Below, piece after piece: positions 26,234-35,378 of a stretch of 64,000 nt of DNA. The DNA comes from Rhodospirillales bacterium (GTDB taxonomy: Bacteria > Pseudomonadota > Alphaproteobacteria > Rhodospirillales > Magnetospirillaceae), in NCBI GenBank assembly GCA_019455065.1, contig JACFNC010000007.1:124001-188000 (forward strand), in the 5' to 3' direction. Under the pieces are notes generated by a model. The model did no database searches. It was not told the DNA's origin and saw only the letters and a list, made by a program, of their open reading frames with translations. The first letter of the stretch is position 1, and the number at the start of each line of letters is the position of its first letter. The translations under genes were made by a program, and so were the position numbers.

Positions 26234-26674
26234 CTACTCGATGACGAGCAGCGGCTCGCCGAACTCCACCGGCGTGCCGTCGGCGACCAATATCCGGGTG
26301 ACCTTGCCGCCGCGCGGAGCGCGGATGGGGTTGAAGGTCTTCATCGCCTCGATGAGCAGCAGGGTCTGTCCCTCGAACACGACGTCGCCGACCTTGATGA
26401 AGGCCGCGGCGCCCGGCTCCGGCGCCATGTAGACCACGCCGACCATCGGCGAGGTCAGGGCGCCCGGATGCGGGGCGTGATCTTCGGCGGCGGGCGCGGG
26501 CGCGGCAGCGGGGGGCTGGGCCGGGGCTTGGGTGACGACGGTGCCGGCGGGGGCTGAACGCGCCACGCGAATCCGCAGGCCGCCGGTGTCATACTCGATT
26601 TCGGTCAAACCGGTCTCGTCGAGAAGGCCCGCCAGGGTACGGACCAGATCACTGTCGATGGATTTCGTTGCCAT
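26234..26674 (-). CDS. accB: Biotin carboxyl carrier protein of acetyl-CoA carboxylase
   Basis: 146-residue AccB. The N-terminal helical part (DSDLVRTLAGLLDETGLTEIEY) is joined by an Ala/Pro-rich linker to the biotinyl domain, whose biotin lysine lies in IEAMKTFN. The length is typical. The start codon overlaps the aroQ stop by one base (TAATG), so translation is coupled to aroQ upstream and accC follows at once. Confidence 0.95.
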   Translation of the reverse strand: MATKSIDSDLVRTLAGLLDETGLTEIEYDTGGLRIRVARSAPAGTVVTQAPAQPPAAAPAPAAEDHAPHPGALTSPMVGVVYMAPEPGAAAFIKVGDVVFEGQTLLLIEAMKTFNPIRAPRGGKVTRILVADGTPVEFGEPLLVIE

Positions 26675-27132
26675 TATGCCTCGTCGTTTCCGGCCGGCCC
26701 GATCAGCCGTGCCATGGCATCCAGCGCCAGGAGATAGCCGTGGGCACCGAAGCCGCAGATCATGCCGCGCGCCGCCTTCGACACATAGGAGTGGTGGCGG
26801 AACGCCTCGCGCTGATGGATGTTTGACAGATGGACCTCGATGACCGGCAATTCCGAAGCCAGCAAGGCGTCCAGAATCGCCACCGAGGTGTGGGTGTAGC
26901 CCGCCGCGTTGATCACGATGCCGGCGTGGCGCGTGCGGGCTTCCTGGATCCAATCCACCAGGACGCCCTCATGGTTGCTCTGCCGGAAATCGACCGCCAT
27001 GCCCATGCGGCCGGCGTGCCCGCGGCAGGCGGCCTCGATGTCGGCTAGGGTGTCGCTCCCATAGACGGCCGGTTCGCGGACGCCCAACAAATTGAGGTTG
27101 GGGCCGTTGAGGATCAGGACCGTCGGCGTCAC
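26674..27132 (-). CDS. aroQ: 3-dehydroquinate dehydratase, type II
   Basis: 152-residue dodecameric dehydroquinase of the shikimate pathway. Type II motifs are [11 protein letters not shown] (active-site loop Tyr in EPAVYG), [10 protein letters not shown] and [17 protein letters not shown]. It leads the aroQ-accB-accC-aat operon, a conserved order in alphaproteobacteria. Confidence 0.95.
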   Translation of the reverse strand: MTPTVLILNGPNLNLLGVREPAVYGSDTLADIEAACRGHAGRMGMAVDFRQSNHEGVLVDWIQEARTRHAGIVINAAGYTHTSVAILDALLASELPVIEVHLSNIHQREAFRHHSYVSKAARGMICGFGAHGYLLALDAMARLIGPAGNDEA

Positions 27133-27316
27133 GACCGAGCACCCGTTGACAGCGTTTTCGCCATAGCGGGTCGTTATAACACGCGCGCATCGCCGCGCAA
27201 TGGCGAGTTTGCACGGCGCGGCAAGCGGGTTCGCGGCAGTTGAATCCGCATCCGCGCCGCCCCATACTGCGCCACGACTTTGATACCACGCCTCTCGTTA
27301 ATCATCGGAATCCATC

Positions 27317-28291
27317 ATGCGCGTAATCATCAACGGCGAGGAGCGCAGCTTCACCGCCCCGCATACCCTGCACTCGCTTCTGGCCGAACTGGGCGTCGAT
27401 CCCGGCAAGGTCGCGGTCGAGCGCAATCTGGAAATCGTTCCGCGGTCGAACTACGGAGCGGTTCCCGTCAACGAAGGCGATCGCCTCGAGATCGTCCATT
27501 TCATCGGTGGCGGGGCCGGCGATGAAGACGGATGGGAGGTCGCCGGCCGCACCTTTCACTCACGCCTGCTGGTGGGAACCGGAAAGTACAAGGACTTCGA
27601 AGAGACCGCGCGGGCAATCGAGGCGTCGGGGGCGGAGATCGTCACCGTGGCGGTACGGCGGGTGAACATCTCCGACCCGTCGCAGCCCATGCTGGTCGAT
27701 TATGTCAGCCCGAAGCGCTACACCTTCCTTCCCAACACCGCCGGCTGCTACACCGCCGAGGAGGCGGTCCGCACCCTGCGTCTCGCCCGCGAGGCGGGCG
27801 GCTGGGATCTCGTGAAGCTCGAAGTGCTGGGCGACCAGAAGACGCTGTACCCGAACATGCCGGAAACGCTGAAGGCCGCCGAGGCCCTTATTGGCGACGG
27901 TTTTAGGGTAATGGTCTACTGTTCGGACGACCCCATCCAGGCCAAGATTCTCGAAGACATGGGCTGCGTGGCCATCATGCCCTTGGGATCGCTCATCGGT
28001 TCGGGCCTGGGCATCCTCAATCCGATCAACATTCGCCTCATCAAGGAGAGCGTGGCCGTGCCGGTGCTGGTCGACGCCGGCGTCGGAACGGCGTCGGATG
28101 CGGCGGTCGCGATGGAGCTTGGCTGCGACGGGGTGCTGATGAACACCGCCATCGCTCAGGCGAAAGACCCGATCCGCATGGCGCGGGCGATGCGGCTCGC
28201 CGTCGAGGCGGGACGGCTCGCCTACCTTGCGGGCCGCATGCCCCGCAAGCAATACGCCGATCCGTCCTCGCCCCTGGCCGGGCTCATTTGA
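27317..28291 (+). CDS. thiG: ThiS-ThiG fusion, thiazole synthase with built-in sulfur carrier
   Basis: 324-residue fusion for making the thiazole part of thiamine. Residues 1-66 are ThiS ([14 protein letters not shown] ... [15 protein letters not shown]) and residues from about 72 on are ThiG ([38 protein letters not shown], the Schiff-base Lys of VKLEVLGD, and [11 protein letters not shown]). In free ThiS the C-terminal Gly-Gly is thiocarboxylated; here the glycines are followed directly by ThiG. Such fusions are known in alphaproteobacteria. No thi box (TPP riboswitch) is visible upstream and no other thi genes are adjacent. Confidence 0.9.
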   Translation: MRVIINGEERSFTAPHTLHSLLAELGVDPGKVAVERNLEIVPRSNYGAVPVNEGDRLEIVHFIGGGAGDEDGWEVAGRTFHSRLLVGTGKYKDFEETARAIEASGAEIVTVAVRRVNISDPSQPMLVDYVSPKRYTFLPNTAGCYTAEEAVRTLRLAREAGGWDLVKLEVLGDQKTLYPNMPETLKAAEALIGDGFRVMVYCSDDPIQAKILEDMGCVAIMPLGSLIGSGLGILNPINIRLIKESVAVPVLVDAGVGTASDAAVAMELGCDGVLMNTAIAQAKDPIRMARAMRLAVEAGRLAYLAGRMPRKQYADPSSPLAGLI

Positions 28292-28316
28292 TCGAATTCT
28301 TAATAATCGGTGAAGA

Positions 28317-28343
28317 CTCCGCGGTGAGAACATTGCCGCGGAG
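28317..28343 (+). terminator. Hairpin after the thiSG fusion
   Basis: CTCCGCGG (28317-28324) pairs with CCGCGGAG (28336-28343) around an 11-base loop, 26 bases after the thiSG stop. No T tract follows directly, although CTTTTT lies about 15 bases on. It may end thiSG or form the start of the long leader of the decarboxylase gene. Confidence 0.45.
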
Positions 28344-28776
28344 CCCCAGCCAGAACTTTTTCCAATCCCTAAGACTTTGAAATGGAACGGAAGCGAGGTC
28401 CATTGCCAGGCACCAGGTGCGTGCGATGATTTTTCCTCTTTTCATTGCCGAGGAAAGGCGTATATAGCGGCGCTAGACGCATATGCGCACGTGCCTCTGG
28501 CCCCTTGGATTGGTTAAGCAACGACGTCAAGCGTTCTTCTGAGACTCGCCGGTTCGTCCCGGCATTCGGAGGAAATGGCATGTTCGTTGTGCTTCCCGGC
28601 GCCGTGGCGCCCCAGACCAGCAAAGCCCTTGCTCGACGCCCGCATTACGTCCGTTTGCTCGGGCGGGAGAATCCGCTCTCGAGTCTAGGGGCAAAATTCT
28701 AGGCGCGCCTGGGCCTGGATAGGCCTATTGCCGAATTTCACCAGATAACTGCTTCGTATGCGCATAGGTGTACGCA
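28344..28776 (+). promoter_or_regulatory. Long structured leader of the ornithine decarboxylase gene
   Basis: About 430 bases upstream of the decarboxylase lack a conventional gene. They hold an AT-richer promoter-like part (28420-28470), several short inverted repeats (for example GCACC/GGTGC near 28405-28415 and GGCCT/AGGCC near 28708-28722) and a short ORF with a strong ribosome site at 28580. Alphaproteobacterial ornithine decarboxylase genes are known to carry a long conserved speF leader RNA, and this region fits by place and length. Confidence 0.5.
28580..28702 (+). CDS. Possible 40-codon leader peptide upstream of the decarboxylase
   Basis: A 40-residue ORF (MFVVLPGAVAPQTSK, then an Arg-rich stretch LARRPHYVRLLGRE, ending GAKF) with GGAGG seven bases upstream of its ATG. 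It ends 74 bases before the decarboxylase start. In enterobacteria a short speF leader peptide senses ornithine by stalling; the sequence here is unlike that one but the position and basic-aromatic content are similar. It could also be a small gene of its own or spurious. Confidence 0.4.
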   Translation: MFVVLPGAVAPQTSKALARRPHYVRLLGRENPLSSLGAKF

Positions 28777-29907
28777 GTGAACGAGAAGATTTCGCGTTTT
28801 CTCGCTGAACGACAGCCCGAGACCCCGTGTCTCGTCGTCGACCTCGATGTCATCGCCGAGAATTACCGCGCGTTGCGGCATTACTTGCCGCTGGCTGAAG
28901 TATTCTACGCGGTAAAGGCCAATCCGGCGGCAGAAGTGGTGTCGCTCCTGGTCGGTCTGGGATCGAACTTCGACGCCGCCAGCGTGCCGGAGATCGACTT
29001 GGTGCTGGGTCTGGGCGCGTCGCCGGATCGCATCTCGTTCGGCAACACGATCAAGAAGCAGCGCGACATCGCCTGGGCGTTCGAGCGCGGGGTGAGGCTG
29101 TTCGCCTTCGACAGCGAGGCGGAGCTGCACAAGCTCGCCGAGGCGGCGCCGGGGGCGAAGGTGTTCTGCCGCATTCTGATGACCTGCGACGGCGCCGACT
29201 GGCCGCTCTCGCGGAAATTCGGCTGCGACCTCGAAATGGCCAAGGATCTTTTGATTCAAGCGCGGACCCTCGGTCTCGACCCGCATGGCGTCTCTTTCCA
29301 CGTCGGCTCGCAGCAGACCGACCTGTCGCAGTGGGACATCGCCGTGGGCAAGACGGCGATGCTGTTCACCGCGCTCAACGAGGCGGGGATCGAGCTCAAG
29401 ATGGTCAACATCGGCGGCGGCTTCCCCGCCCGCTACCGCAGCGAAGTGTCGCCGGTCAACGCCTATGCGGACGCGGTGATGCACGCCATGACCAGCCATT
29501 TCGGCAATCGGCTTCCGGCGATGATCATCGAACCGGGCCGCAGCCTGGTCGGCGACTCGGGCGTTCTCCAGACCGAGATCGTGCTGATCTCGGTTAAGAG
29601 CTACGAAGACAACGTGCGCTGGGTCTATCTCGATGTCGGCAAGTTCGGCGGCCTTGCCGAAACGATGGACGAGGCGATCAAGTACCGTATTCGGACGCAG
29701 TATGCCGAAGGCGCATGCGGGCCGGTCGTCATCGCCGGGCCGACCTGTGACAGCGCCGATATCCTCTATGAGAAGGCGGGCTACGAAATGCCGCTCGATC
29801 TCAAGGTCGGCGACAGGATCGAGATTTTGAGCACCGGCGCGTATACGACGACTTATTCGTCGGTCGGGTTCAACGGATTCAAGCCGCTCACCGCTTACTA
29901 CATCTGA
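28777..29907 (+). CDS. speF: Ornithine (lysine) decarboxylase, fold type III PLP enzyme
   Basis: 376-residue eukaryote-type ornithine decarboxylase making putrescine. The PLP lysine lies in VFYAVKANPAAEV, the phosphate loop in MVNIGGGFPARY and EPGRSLVGDSG, and the active-site cysteine in GPTCDSADILYE. Some relatives also accept lysine. The GTG at 28777 with AGG eight to ten bases upstream is preferred; a GTG at 28768 would add three residues. It ends in a very strong hairpin. The symbol follows usage for the alphaproteobacterial gene with the speF leader. Confidence 0.85.
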   Translation: MNEKISRFLAERQPETPCLVVDLDVIAENYRALRHYLPLAEVFYAVKANPAAEVVSLLVGLGSNFDAASVPEIDLVLGLGASPDRISFGNTIKKQRDIAWAFERGVRLFAFDSEAELHKLAEAAPGAKVFCRILMTCDGADWPLSRKFGCDLEMAKDLLIQARTLGLDPHGVSFHVGSQQTDLSQWDIAVGKTAMLFTALNEAGIELKMVNIGGGFPARYRSEVSPVNAYADAVMHAMTSHFGNRLPAMIIEPGRSLVGDSGVLQTEIVLISVKSYEDNVRWVYLDVGKFGGLAETMDEAIKYRIRTQYAEGACGPVVIAGPTCDSADILYEKAGYEMPLDLKVGDRIEILSTGAYTTTYSSVGFNGFKPLTAYYI

Positions 29908-29934
29908 TCGACGGGACGTAATTTCCCCCTATCG

Positions 29935-29965
29935 GACGGGCCCGGCAAATGTTGCCGGGCCCGTC
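29935..29965 (+). terminator. Strong 14-bp hairpin after the decarboxylase
   Basis: GACGGGCCCGGCAA pairs perfectly with TTGCCGGGCCCGTC around a three-base loop, 27 bases after the stop codon. No T tract follows, but the stability and place support a terminator. Confidence 0.75.
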
Positions 29966-30010
29966 GCCGCTTCAACCGTGAGAAAAGCCCGGTCTTCAGC
30001 CGGTTCCGGC

Positions 30011-30026
30011 TGGCACGGATCCTGCT
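30011..30026 (+). promoter_or_regulatory. Sigma-54 promoter of the hook-protein gene
   Basis: TGGCACGGATCCTGCT fits the sigma-54 consensus (TGGCACG-N4-TTGCW) with a single mismatch and the invariant GG-N10-GC spacing. It lies 29 bases before the ATG at 30055, so transcription would begin near 30037, just ahead of the GGGAGGAAG ribosome site. Confidence 0.7.
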
Positions 30027-30054
30027 ACGCGATCCTGCATCGTGGGAGGAAGCT

Positions 30055-31239
30055 ATGGGCATTTGGGGCGCGTTCACCAACAGCACGACGGCGATGATCG
30101 CCCAGAACAACGCACTCAACACGATCAGCCAAAACCTCACCAACGCCAATACGACCGGGTACAAGCGGACCGATACGCTGTTCGCGACGATGCTGTCGCA
30201 GACCCAGGGCTCTGGGCAGGACATTTTTGGGGTGCGCAGCGCGGCCGTCACGCGGATCAGCAGTCCGGGGCAGATCGCTGCCACGACCAACCCTTATGAT
30301 CTCGCGATCAGGGGAGAGGGGTTCTTCGTCCTCAACACCATGGTCGATGGGCGAGGCGAGACGATGTTCTCCCGGGACGGCTCGTTCCTCAAGGAAGCGG
30401 TGGACGGGGGGGCCTATCTCGTCGACCGAAACGGCTATTTCCTTCAGGGTTGGGCGGTAGCGCGCGACGGCGAAGTCAACACCTCGTCTCTGACGGCGAT
30501 ACAAGTTCCCGAAACCACGGTCGCGGACGGAGTTGCCACGACGGAAGTGACCCTGAGCGCCAACATCCCCACCGGTGCCGGCAGTCCGCAGACCATGGCT
30601 GTCGGCATCTATGACGGGGATTTCACCGAGCGCAATCTGTCGATGACCTGGACGCCGGCGGGCGTCAATGCCTGGAGCGTGAGTTGCACGGTTGATGGCG
30701 GCACGGTCACCCCGCCCGCCATTGACGTCGCTTTTGACGGCCAGGGAAAGATCGTTTCGCCTCTGGCCAGCGACCTGGCGGTCGCATGGGACGCCGGCGG
30801 CACCTCTACGATTGCCCTTGATCTCTCAGCCACCACCCAGTTCGCGGGAAATTTGACTTTTTCCAGCGAGCAGGATGGGCTGCCCAGTGGCACACTGTTA
30901 AGTACCGCTTTCAACGGCAGCGGCACCCTGGTGGGCGAATTCAGCAACGGGCGCACGCTTTCGCTGTTCCAACTGCCGTTGGCACGGTTTCGGGCGCCGG
31001 ACGCTATGGAGGCGAGAGCGGGGAACGTGTTCGCCTCGACGGAGTCCGCCGGGGACTACGAGTTCGTCGCCGCCACCGGTGATTCGACGTTTGCGCCCTC
31101 CGCCCTGGAATCATCCAACGTCGACATGACCGAGGAGTTCACCAGGATGATCATGACCCAGAAAGCTTACTCGTCCGCGGCGACAGTATTTCGCACTGTC
31201 GACGAGATGACCGTATTGTTGCGCGATCTGAAGCGCTGA
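30055..31239 (+). CDS. flgE: Flagellar hook-type protein (FlgE/FlgF/FlgG family), isolated gene
   Basis: 394-residue flagellar rod/hook family protein. The N-terminal heptad region (NNALNTISQNLTNANTTGYKR) and the C-terminal segment (LESSNVDMTEEFTRMIMTQKAYSSA ... TVDEMTVLLRDLKR) are the two conserved ends that pack in the hook tube. The middle (about residues 85-330) is variable and Thr/Ser-rich. It fits FlgE best by length, but FlgF cannot be excluded. No other flagellar gene lies in the window, so it is outside the main flagellar clusters; a sigma-54 promoter directly upstream fits flagellar control. Confidence 0.82.
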   Translation: MGIWGAFTNSTTAMIAQNNALNTISQNLTNANTTGYKRTDTLFATMLSQTQGSGQDIFGVRSAAVTRISSPGQIAATTNPYDLAIRGEGFFVLNTMVDGRGETMFSRDGSFLKEAVDGGAYLVDRNGYFLQGWAVARDGEVNTSSLTAIQVPETTVADGVATTEVTLSANIPTGAGSPQTMAVGIYDGDFTERNLSMTWTPAGVNAWSVSCTVDGGTVTPPAIDVAFDGQGKIVSPLASDLAVAWDAGGTSTIALDLSATTQFAGNLTFSSEQDGLPSGTLLSTAFNGSGTLVGEFSNGRTLSLFQLPLARFRAPDAMEARAGNVFASTESAGDYEFVAATGDSTFAPSALESSNVDMTEEFTRMIMTQKAYSSAATVFRTVDEMTVLLRDLKR

Positions 31240-31429
31240 TTTCTCCCGGCGCCACCGCCCACCCCTAACGGTCGGGCGCATCCCGGCGCGGCCTCACGAT
31301 AAGACAACGCGCCTATTCGGCGGGGGTAGGAACTCCGCGCGCGTACCCGTATGCCCCTTCGCGATCCGCGCGTAGCGGTGGCTATCCTCGTCATCGATCC
31401 TCTTCCAACCAACCCGGCAGGAGGCCTCG

Positions 31430-34400
31430 ATGGATGAGCGCCGGCTGATTGTTGCACTCCTTCGGCCGGCCGCCGCGGTCACGGTCCTGGCGGCTGTAAC
31501 CGCCGCCAACTCCCCGGCCTTGGCGGACTGGCAGAACCTTTTCAATCAAGGCGTCCGAGTCTGGCAGGAAATCGATCGCGAGCAGGCGCGGGAACAGCAG
31601 CGACAGATACAGAACGAGCGACAACGGATGGAGCTCGAGCGACGCCGCATCGAGCTGGAACGCCGCAGGATCGAAAGTGAGCGGCGGCGGGCCGAGCAGC
31701 GTGAACTCAGTGGTCAACGAGACACCGGTCCCCGGCAGCCGGCTACGCAGGCCGCCCTGTCGCCGTCCGAATTGCGCGAGCTGCAAACGTTGCTTTCGTC
31801 CGCCGGCTATTACCGCGGCGCGGTCGACGGCCTTTACGGACCCGGTACCGCTGCAGCGATACGTGCCTTCGAGGCTGATGCCGGCTTATCCGTGACGGGC
31901 CAACCCACAGCCGTCGTTCTCGAAGAGTTGCGCCGAAACGACAGCGTCGCGGCGGTCGCTGAGGGAAGGCAAGCGGATTCCCCACATGGCAGCGGCGATG
32001 GATCCAGCCCCCTTGCCGGGGCAGCCCAGGTTGCCGCAAGCTTCGGCGCAAGGATCGTCAACGGACGGATTTTGGTCGAGCACGACGAGCGCCATTTCAC
32101 CTCAGATCAACGGGCCGCCCTCCAACGGTTCTTCGACTTCGTCGAATTGAGCCTGGATCCAACGCTTCTCGATTCTCCCGCTCCGTGCTGGGCCGTCGAG
32201 TATTTCCCCCAGTCGGTCACGACCCGTTATGTGAGGACGGCGCCGCTCGGCCGGAATGAGTATCACAAGCTGCACGGCAAGTTCGGTCGTCAGGGCAATT
32301 GGCATGGAACGAACGAGTTCGAGGTCGCGCGGTCGCGGGAGGCGTTCGTCAAGGAGCAACGGCAGAATCTGTTGGAGAGGGCGATCGCACCTGACTTCGA
32401 ATTGGTCTTCGTCAGCCCGTTCCATTTTGGCGAGTACGATTCCCAACGGGGTGGCTTCAGGCTCAATCCAGGGCAACGGGTAATCAAAGCGACGCTGCCG
32501 ACCAAATGCGCCGGCCGATCGTTTAGCTACAGCATGCCCAGCTTCGTCATTCCCGAGCTGTGGCAGGTTGATCGGCAGGCCGCCGAGGCGGCACTGCGCC
32601 GCGTCTCGAACCGACGCGCCTATCTCGCGGTCGGGGTCGCCCTTCGTCCGCTCGAAACCGACCCGCAGGGCCAGCGGCAAGGGGTGTGGGCCGGCATCAC
32701 GTCGATGACGATCTACGCCGACCCGGACTTGCGGGACTCATTGGCGGAACTGCCGCTTGTAACCGCCGCAACGCCGGCCGTACTGACCGGGCAGGCCGAC
32801 AGCGCACCGCGCCTTGCAAAAGTCACTCTCGATGCCGAGGCCATCGCCCTGAGGCTGCTGCTGGAGCAACCCGATGCGCTGGACGATCGGGCTTGGCTCG
32901 GCCTCGCCGAACGCCAATGGCGACGGGATGCCGCGTACTACAAAGGAGACATCGTCAGCGTCGGCGGCCAGGAAGCGGAACGGCAGAGTCGCACACCCAC
33001 CCGCGACCCCGATTATGTGCCGTTCTTCCCCAACGATCAAAACTGGGGGCGGTTACAAGACCTCCCTCCCGAACGAATGGTGGCGTTCAAGGAGTGGGCG
33101 CTGGCGCGGGCTAGAAAATTGCCCGACACCCTTGTCTTCCCCGTGAAATGGAAGACCCACCCGTCAAGCGCGGTGGTGTTCGAGCCGGTGTCGGAACAAG
33201 ATGATGCGCCGGTCGTCGCCGCGTTGCTGGCGGAGGGGTTGTCGCGGCGGCAAATGGTCCGGCTCCCTGAGACATCTTCCGGTGACCAGCATCTCCTGGG
33301 CGGTGGCTCGCGGCGTTCGATCGTTCTCACCCTGCCGCAGTTGGTCGATTCCTACATTCCCGAATTCTCCGAGAAGGACGCGGTGGCGCAACGGGGCATC
33401 CAGATACCGCGGCCGCAATACCACGTGCGCATCAATTCCACGCGCCTTTTGCGCCTGCCGGACGGGTCCGAGGCGATCGTGGTGCAGGCGGTGCCCGAAC
33501 GTCTGGAAATCTGGAACGGCCAACTCACCGACGTCATTTACGAACGCCGTTTCGACGCGGTCGCTCTCGATCCGAAGCGTCTCGACCATGCGGAACTGAC
33601 AGTGGCGCCACCCAATCGCGAGCGATTGGCGCTGACGGCCGAGACGATGGACCTGCTCATCGCCCGGCACGCGCCCGAGCGTCTTACCGACCTGGAACTC
33701 GAGCGCATGATGATCGCCCGCTGGGCCTATGAAACCTCCAAGCGTGCGAACCCGGCGCCGGACTGGGGGCGGTTTTTCGTCCCTGGCAAGCCGGCTCCCG
33801 GGGCTGCGGAGCGGGCGAATCTGCTGCCACGGTTCCGCGAATGGACGACGCGGCGTGCCGCAGCGCTGCCCGGTCGGTTCACGCTCACTCTGGATAGCGC
33901 GCAGATTGGTGACGACGGCCGCGTTCAGCCCAATGAGCCATGGGACATGTTTGAGAAAAGGAGGTCGATGGGCGCGGAGATCGTCAACTGCACGGCGCAG
34001 GCGGGGTCGATGCCGGCTTTGACGGCCGGTTGCAGCTATCTGCGCGAGGCGCTGGACAACGAACCGCGCGTTTACCCGTTCGGAAGCGGCACGTATCCGG
34101 CCGGGCCACGCTTCCGCTGTGGCACCGATGCCTACTGCCAGACTGGTCTTAAAGCCTATGCCGAGCATCTCGACGGCCGCGCCGGCCTTCCCGCGCGCCG
34201 CGTAAGGGGAAACGCCATCGAATACGATTTTCGCGACGTCGTGATACTCGATCGTGAGGCTTTCCTCCCGTCCAATCAGGCAAAGGCGAGGAATACCGGA
34301 AGCTTCAAAGTCGAGGTCGACGTCGAGATCAAGGACCTTCAGGTGGCCGATGCGCCCCCGCCGCACCCCTTGTCGGAGGCGGAAAAGCGCTACCAGGAAT

Positions 34401-35335
34401 TTCGCGAGGCAATCAGCGGGCAGCAGCGAGCAACTCAGCCAGCGGCAAGGCGGGCAGCGGGGCCATATCATGTCATCAGCGCCCATGTCATCGCGGCACG
34501 CCTCGTGAACGGCGACAAGGTCCTTGCGGATCTCGACCTTCGCAAGCCGCGTTCCTTTGACGTGGCGAAGTTGTCGGTGGAGCAGGCGGTTGCGCCCCCG
34601 GCCGCCCAGGGCCCTTACGGCCCGGACATCGTCGGGTTGCGGCTGGGCATGAGCTTCGCCGATGCCGAGGCGATAATCCGCAAGCATATGGTCGTCGAGC
34701 GCGTGCTGAAGCGGGACCGTGCCAACCAAGCCACTGCGGCCACGGGCAATTTCGAGCGATTCTCTTCAGCTACGATGTTTGTCGCGGAGGGCGGGAAGGA
34801 ATTCATCATTCTCTACGACGAGCCCCCCGCCGCCGAACAGGTCGTCGTCGGGATAACGCGCCAACTCGCTCTTTCGGCCGGCCAACTCAATGCCGCATCC
34901 GCATTGGCGCTCATGCGCGAGAAGTACGGCAGGGAGACTTGGTCAAGCCCGCGGGGCATCGTCGGTTGGGGGGAAAGTCTCCGGCAGGCCGGAAATGCGC
35001 TGGACAACAAATGTATTCCGGGGCTCCGTTCGGCCCCCGTCGGCGAGTGGGCAGAAAGCGATGGCTCGCCGACCAAGTGGAAGCCGATGGGCCGGGGGGC
35101 GCTAGGAGCGGTATCCGTCATGAACGTCTACAACCATGCGCGCGGTCAGTTGTGCGGCGCGGTTGTGAGCATGGAGTTCACCCCCGGCCGGCAGGCTGGT
35201 GAGGACGATCGGCTGGTCGTTCAGGTGGGCGACCTCGGCCGCTACGAGCCGCTCTTCCAGGCAAGCAAGGAGCAGATCGCGTCCGGGGCGGCCTCGTACG
35301 GGTCCACGGAACAGGCGAAGGACTTGAAACTATGA
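31430..35335 (+). CDS. Large exported protein of unknown function with peptidoglycan-binding domain
   Basis: 1301 residues. A signal peptide (cleaved near residue 31, SPALA-DW) is followed by a charged coiled coil (about residues 45-95, Glu/Arg/Gln-rich), a PG_binding_1 domain (about 110-175, YYRGAVDGLYGPGTAAAIRAF) and about 1100 residues I do not recognise. Two segments look like copies: one near residue 525-575 (NWGRLQDLPPERMVAFKEW ... LPDTLVFPV) and one near 775-830 (DWGRFF ... LLPRFREW ... LPGRFTLTL). Each follows a helical part with a W-R-D/A-Y pattern. A final domain has GLRLGMSFADAEAIIRKHM. Probably periplasmic and murein-bound. The gene stands alone. Confidence 0.75.
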   Translation: MDERRLIVALLRPAAAVTVLAAVTAANSPALADWQNLFNQGVRVWQEIDREQAREQQRQIQNERQRMELERRRIELERRRIESERRRAEQRELSGQRDTGPRQPATQAALSPSELRELQTLLSSAGYYRGAVDGLYGPGTAAAIRAFEADAGLSVTGQPTAVVLEELRRNDSVAAVAEGRQADSPHGSGDGSSPLAGAAQVAASFGARIVNGRILVEHDERHFTSDQRAALQRFFDFVELSLDPTLLDSPAPCWAVEYFPQSVTTRYVRTAPLGRNEYHKLHGKFGRQGNWHGTNEFEVARSREAFVKEQRQNLLERAIAPDFELVFVSPFHFGEYDSQRGGFRLNPGQRVIKATLPTKCAGRSFSYSMPSFVIPELWQVDRQAAEAALRRVSNRRAYLAVGVALRPLETDPQGQRQGVWAGITSMTIYADPDLRDSLAELPLVTAATPAVLTGQADSAPRLAKVTLDAEAIALRLLLEQPDALDDRAWLGLAERQWRRDAAYYKGDIVSVGGQEAERQSRTPTRDPDYVPFFPNDQNWGRLQDLPPERMVAFKEWALARARKLPDTLVFPVKWKTHPSSAVVFEPVSEQDDAPVVAALLAEGLSRRQMVRLPETSSGDQHLLGGGSRRSIVLTLPQLVDSYIPEFSEKDAVAQRGIQIPRPQYHVRINSTRLLRLPDGSEAIVVQAVPERLEIWNGQLTDVIYERRFDAVALDPKRLDHAELTVAPPNRERLALTAETMDLLIARHAPERLTDLELERMMIARWAYETSKRANPAPDWGRFFVPGKPAPGAAERANLLPRFREWTTRRAAALPGRFTLTLDSAQIGDDGRVQPNEPWDMFEKRRSMGAEIVNCTAQAGSMPALTAGCSYLREALDNEPRVYPFGSGTYPAGPRFRCGTDAYCQTGLKAYAEHLDGRAGLPARRVRGNAIEYDFRDVVILDREAFLPSNQAKARNTGSFKVEVDVEIKDLQVADAPPPHPLSEAEKRYQEFREAISGQQRATQPAARRAAGPYHVISAHVIAARLVNGDKVLADLDLRKPRSFDVAKLSVEQAVAPPAAQGPYGPDIVGLRLGMSFADAEAIIRKHMVVERVLKRDRANQATAATGNFERFSSATMFVAEGGKEFIILYDEPPAAEQVVVGITRQLALSAGQLNAASALALMREKYGRETWSSPRGIVGWGESLRQAGNALDNKCIPGLRSAPVGEWAESDGSPTKWKPMGRGALGAVSVMNVYNHARGQLCGAVVSMEFTPGRQAGEDDRLVVQVGDLGRYEPLFQASKEQIASGAASYGSTEQAKDLKL

Positions 35336-35348
35336 GCCCGTGGGGCTC
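35334..35348 (+). terminator. Terminator hairpin after the 1301-residue protein gene
   Basis: GAGCCC-GTG-GGGCTC at the stop codon of the large gene. A second hairpin (GAAGGGC-GATCA-GCCCTTC, 35370-35388) overlaps the dsbA-type stop codon and would serve the leftward gene. Confidence 0.5.
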
Positions 35349-35378
35349 CGCCGGGTCCCGAGGGTTGGTGAAGGGCGA

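Noticed and set aside
27133-27316. TPP riboswitch upstream of the thiSG fusion
   Set aside because: No CTGAGA-type or matching 3' thi-box sequence could be found.
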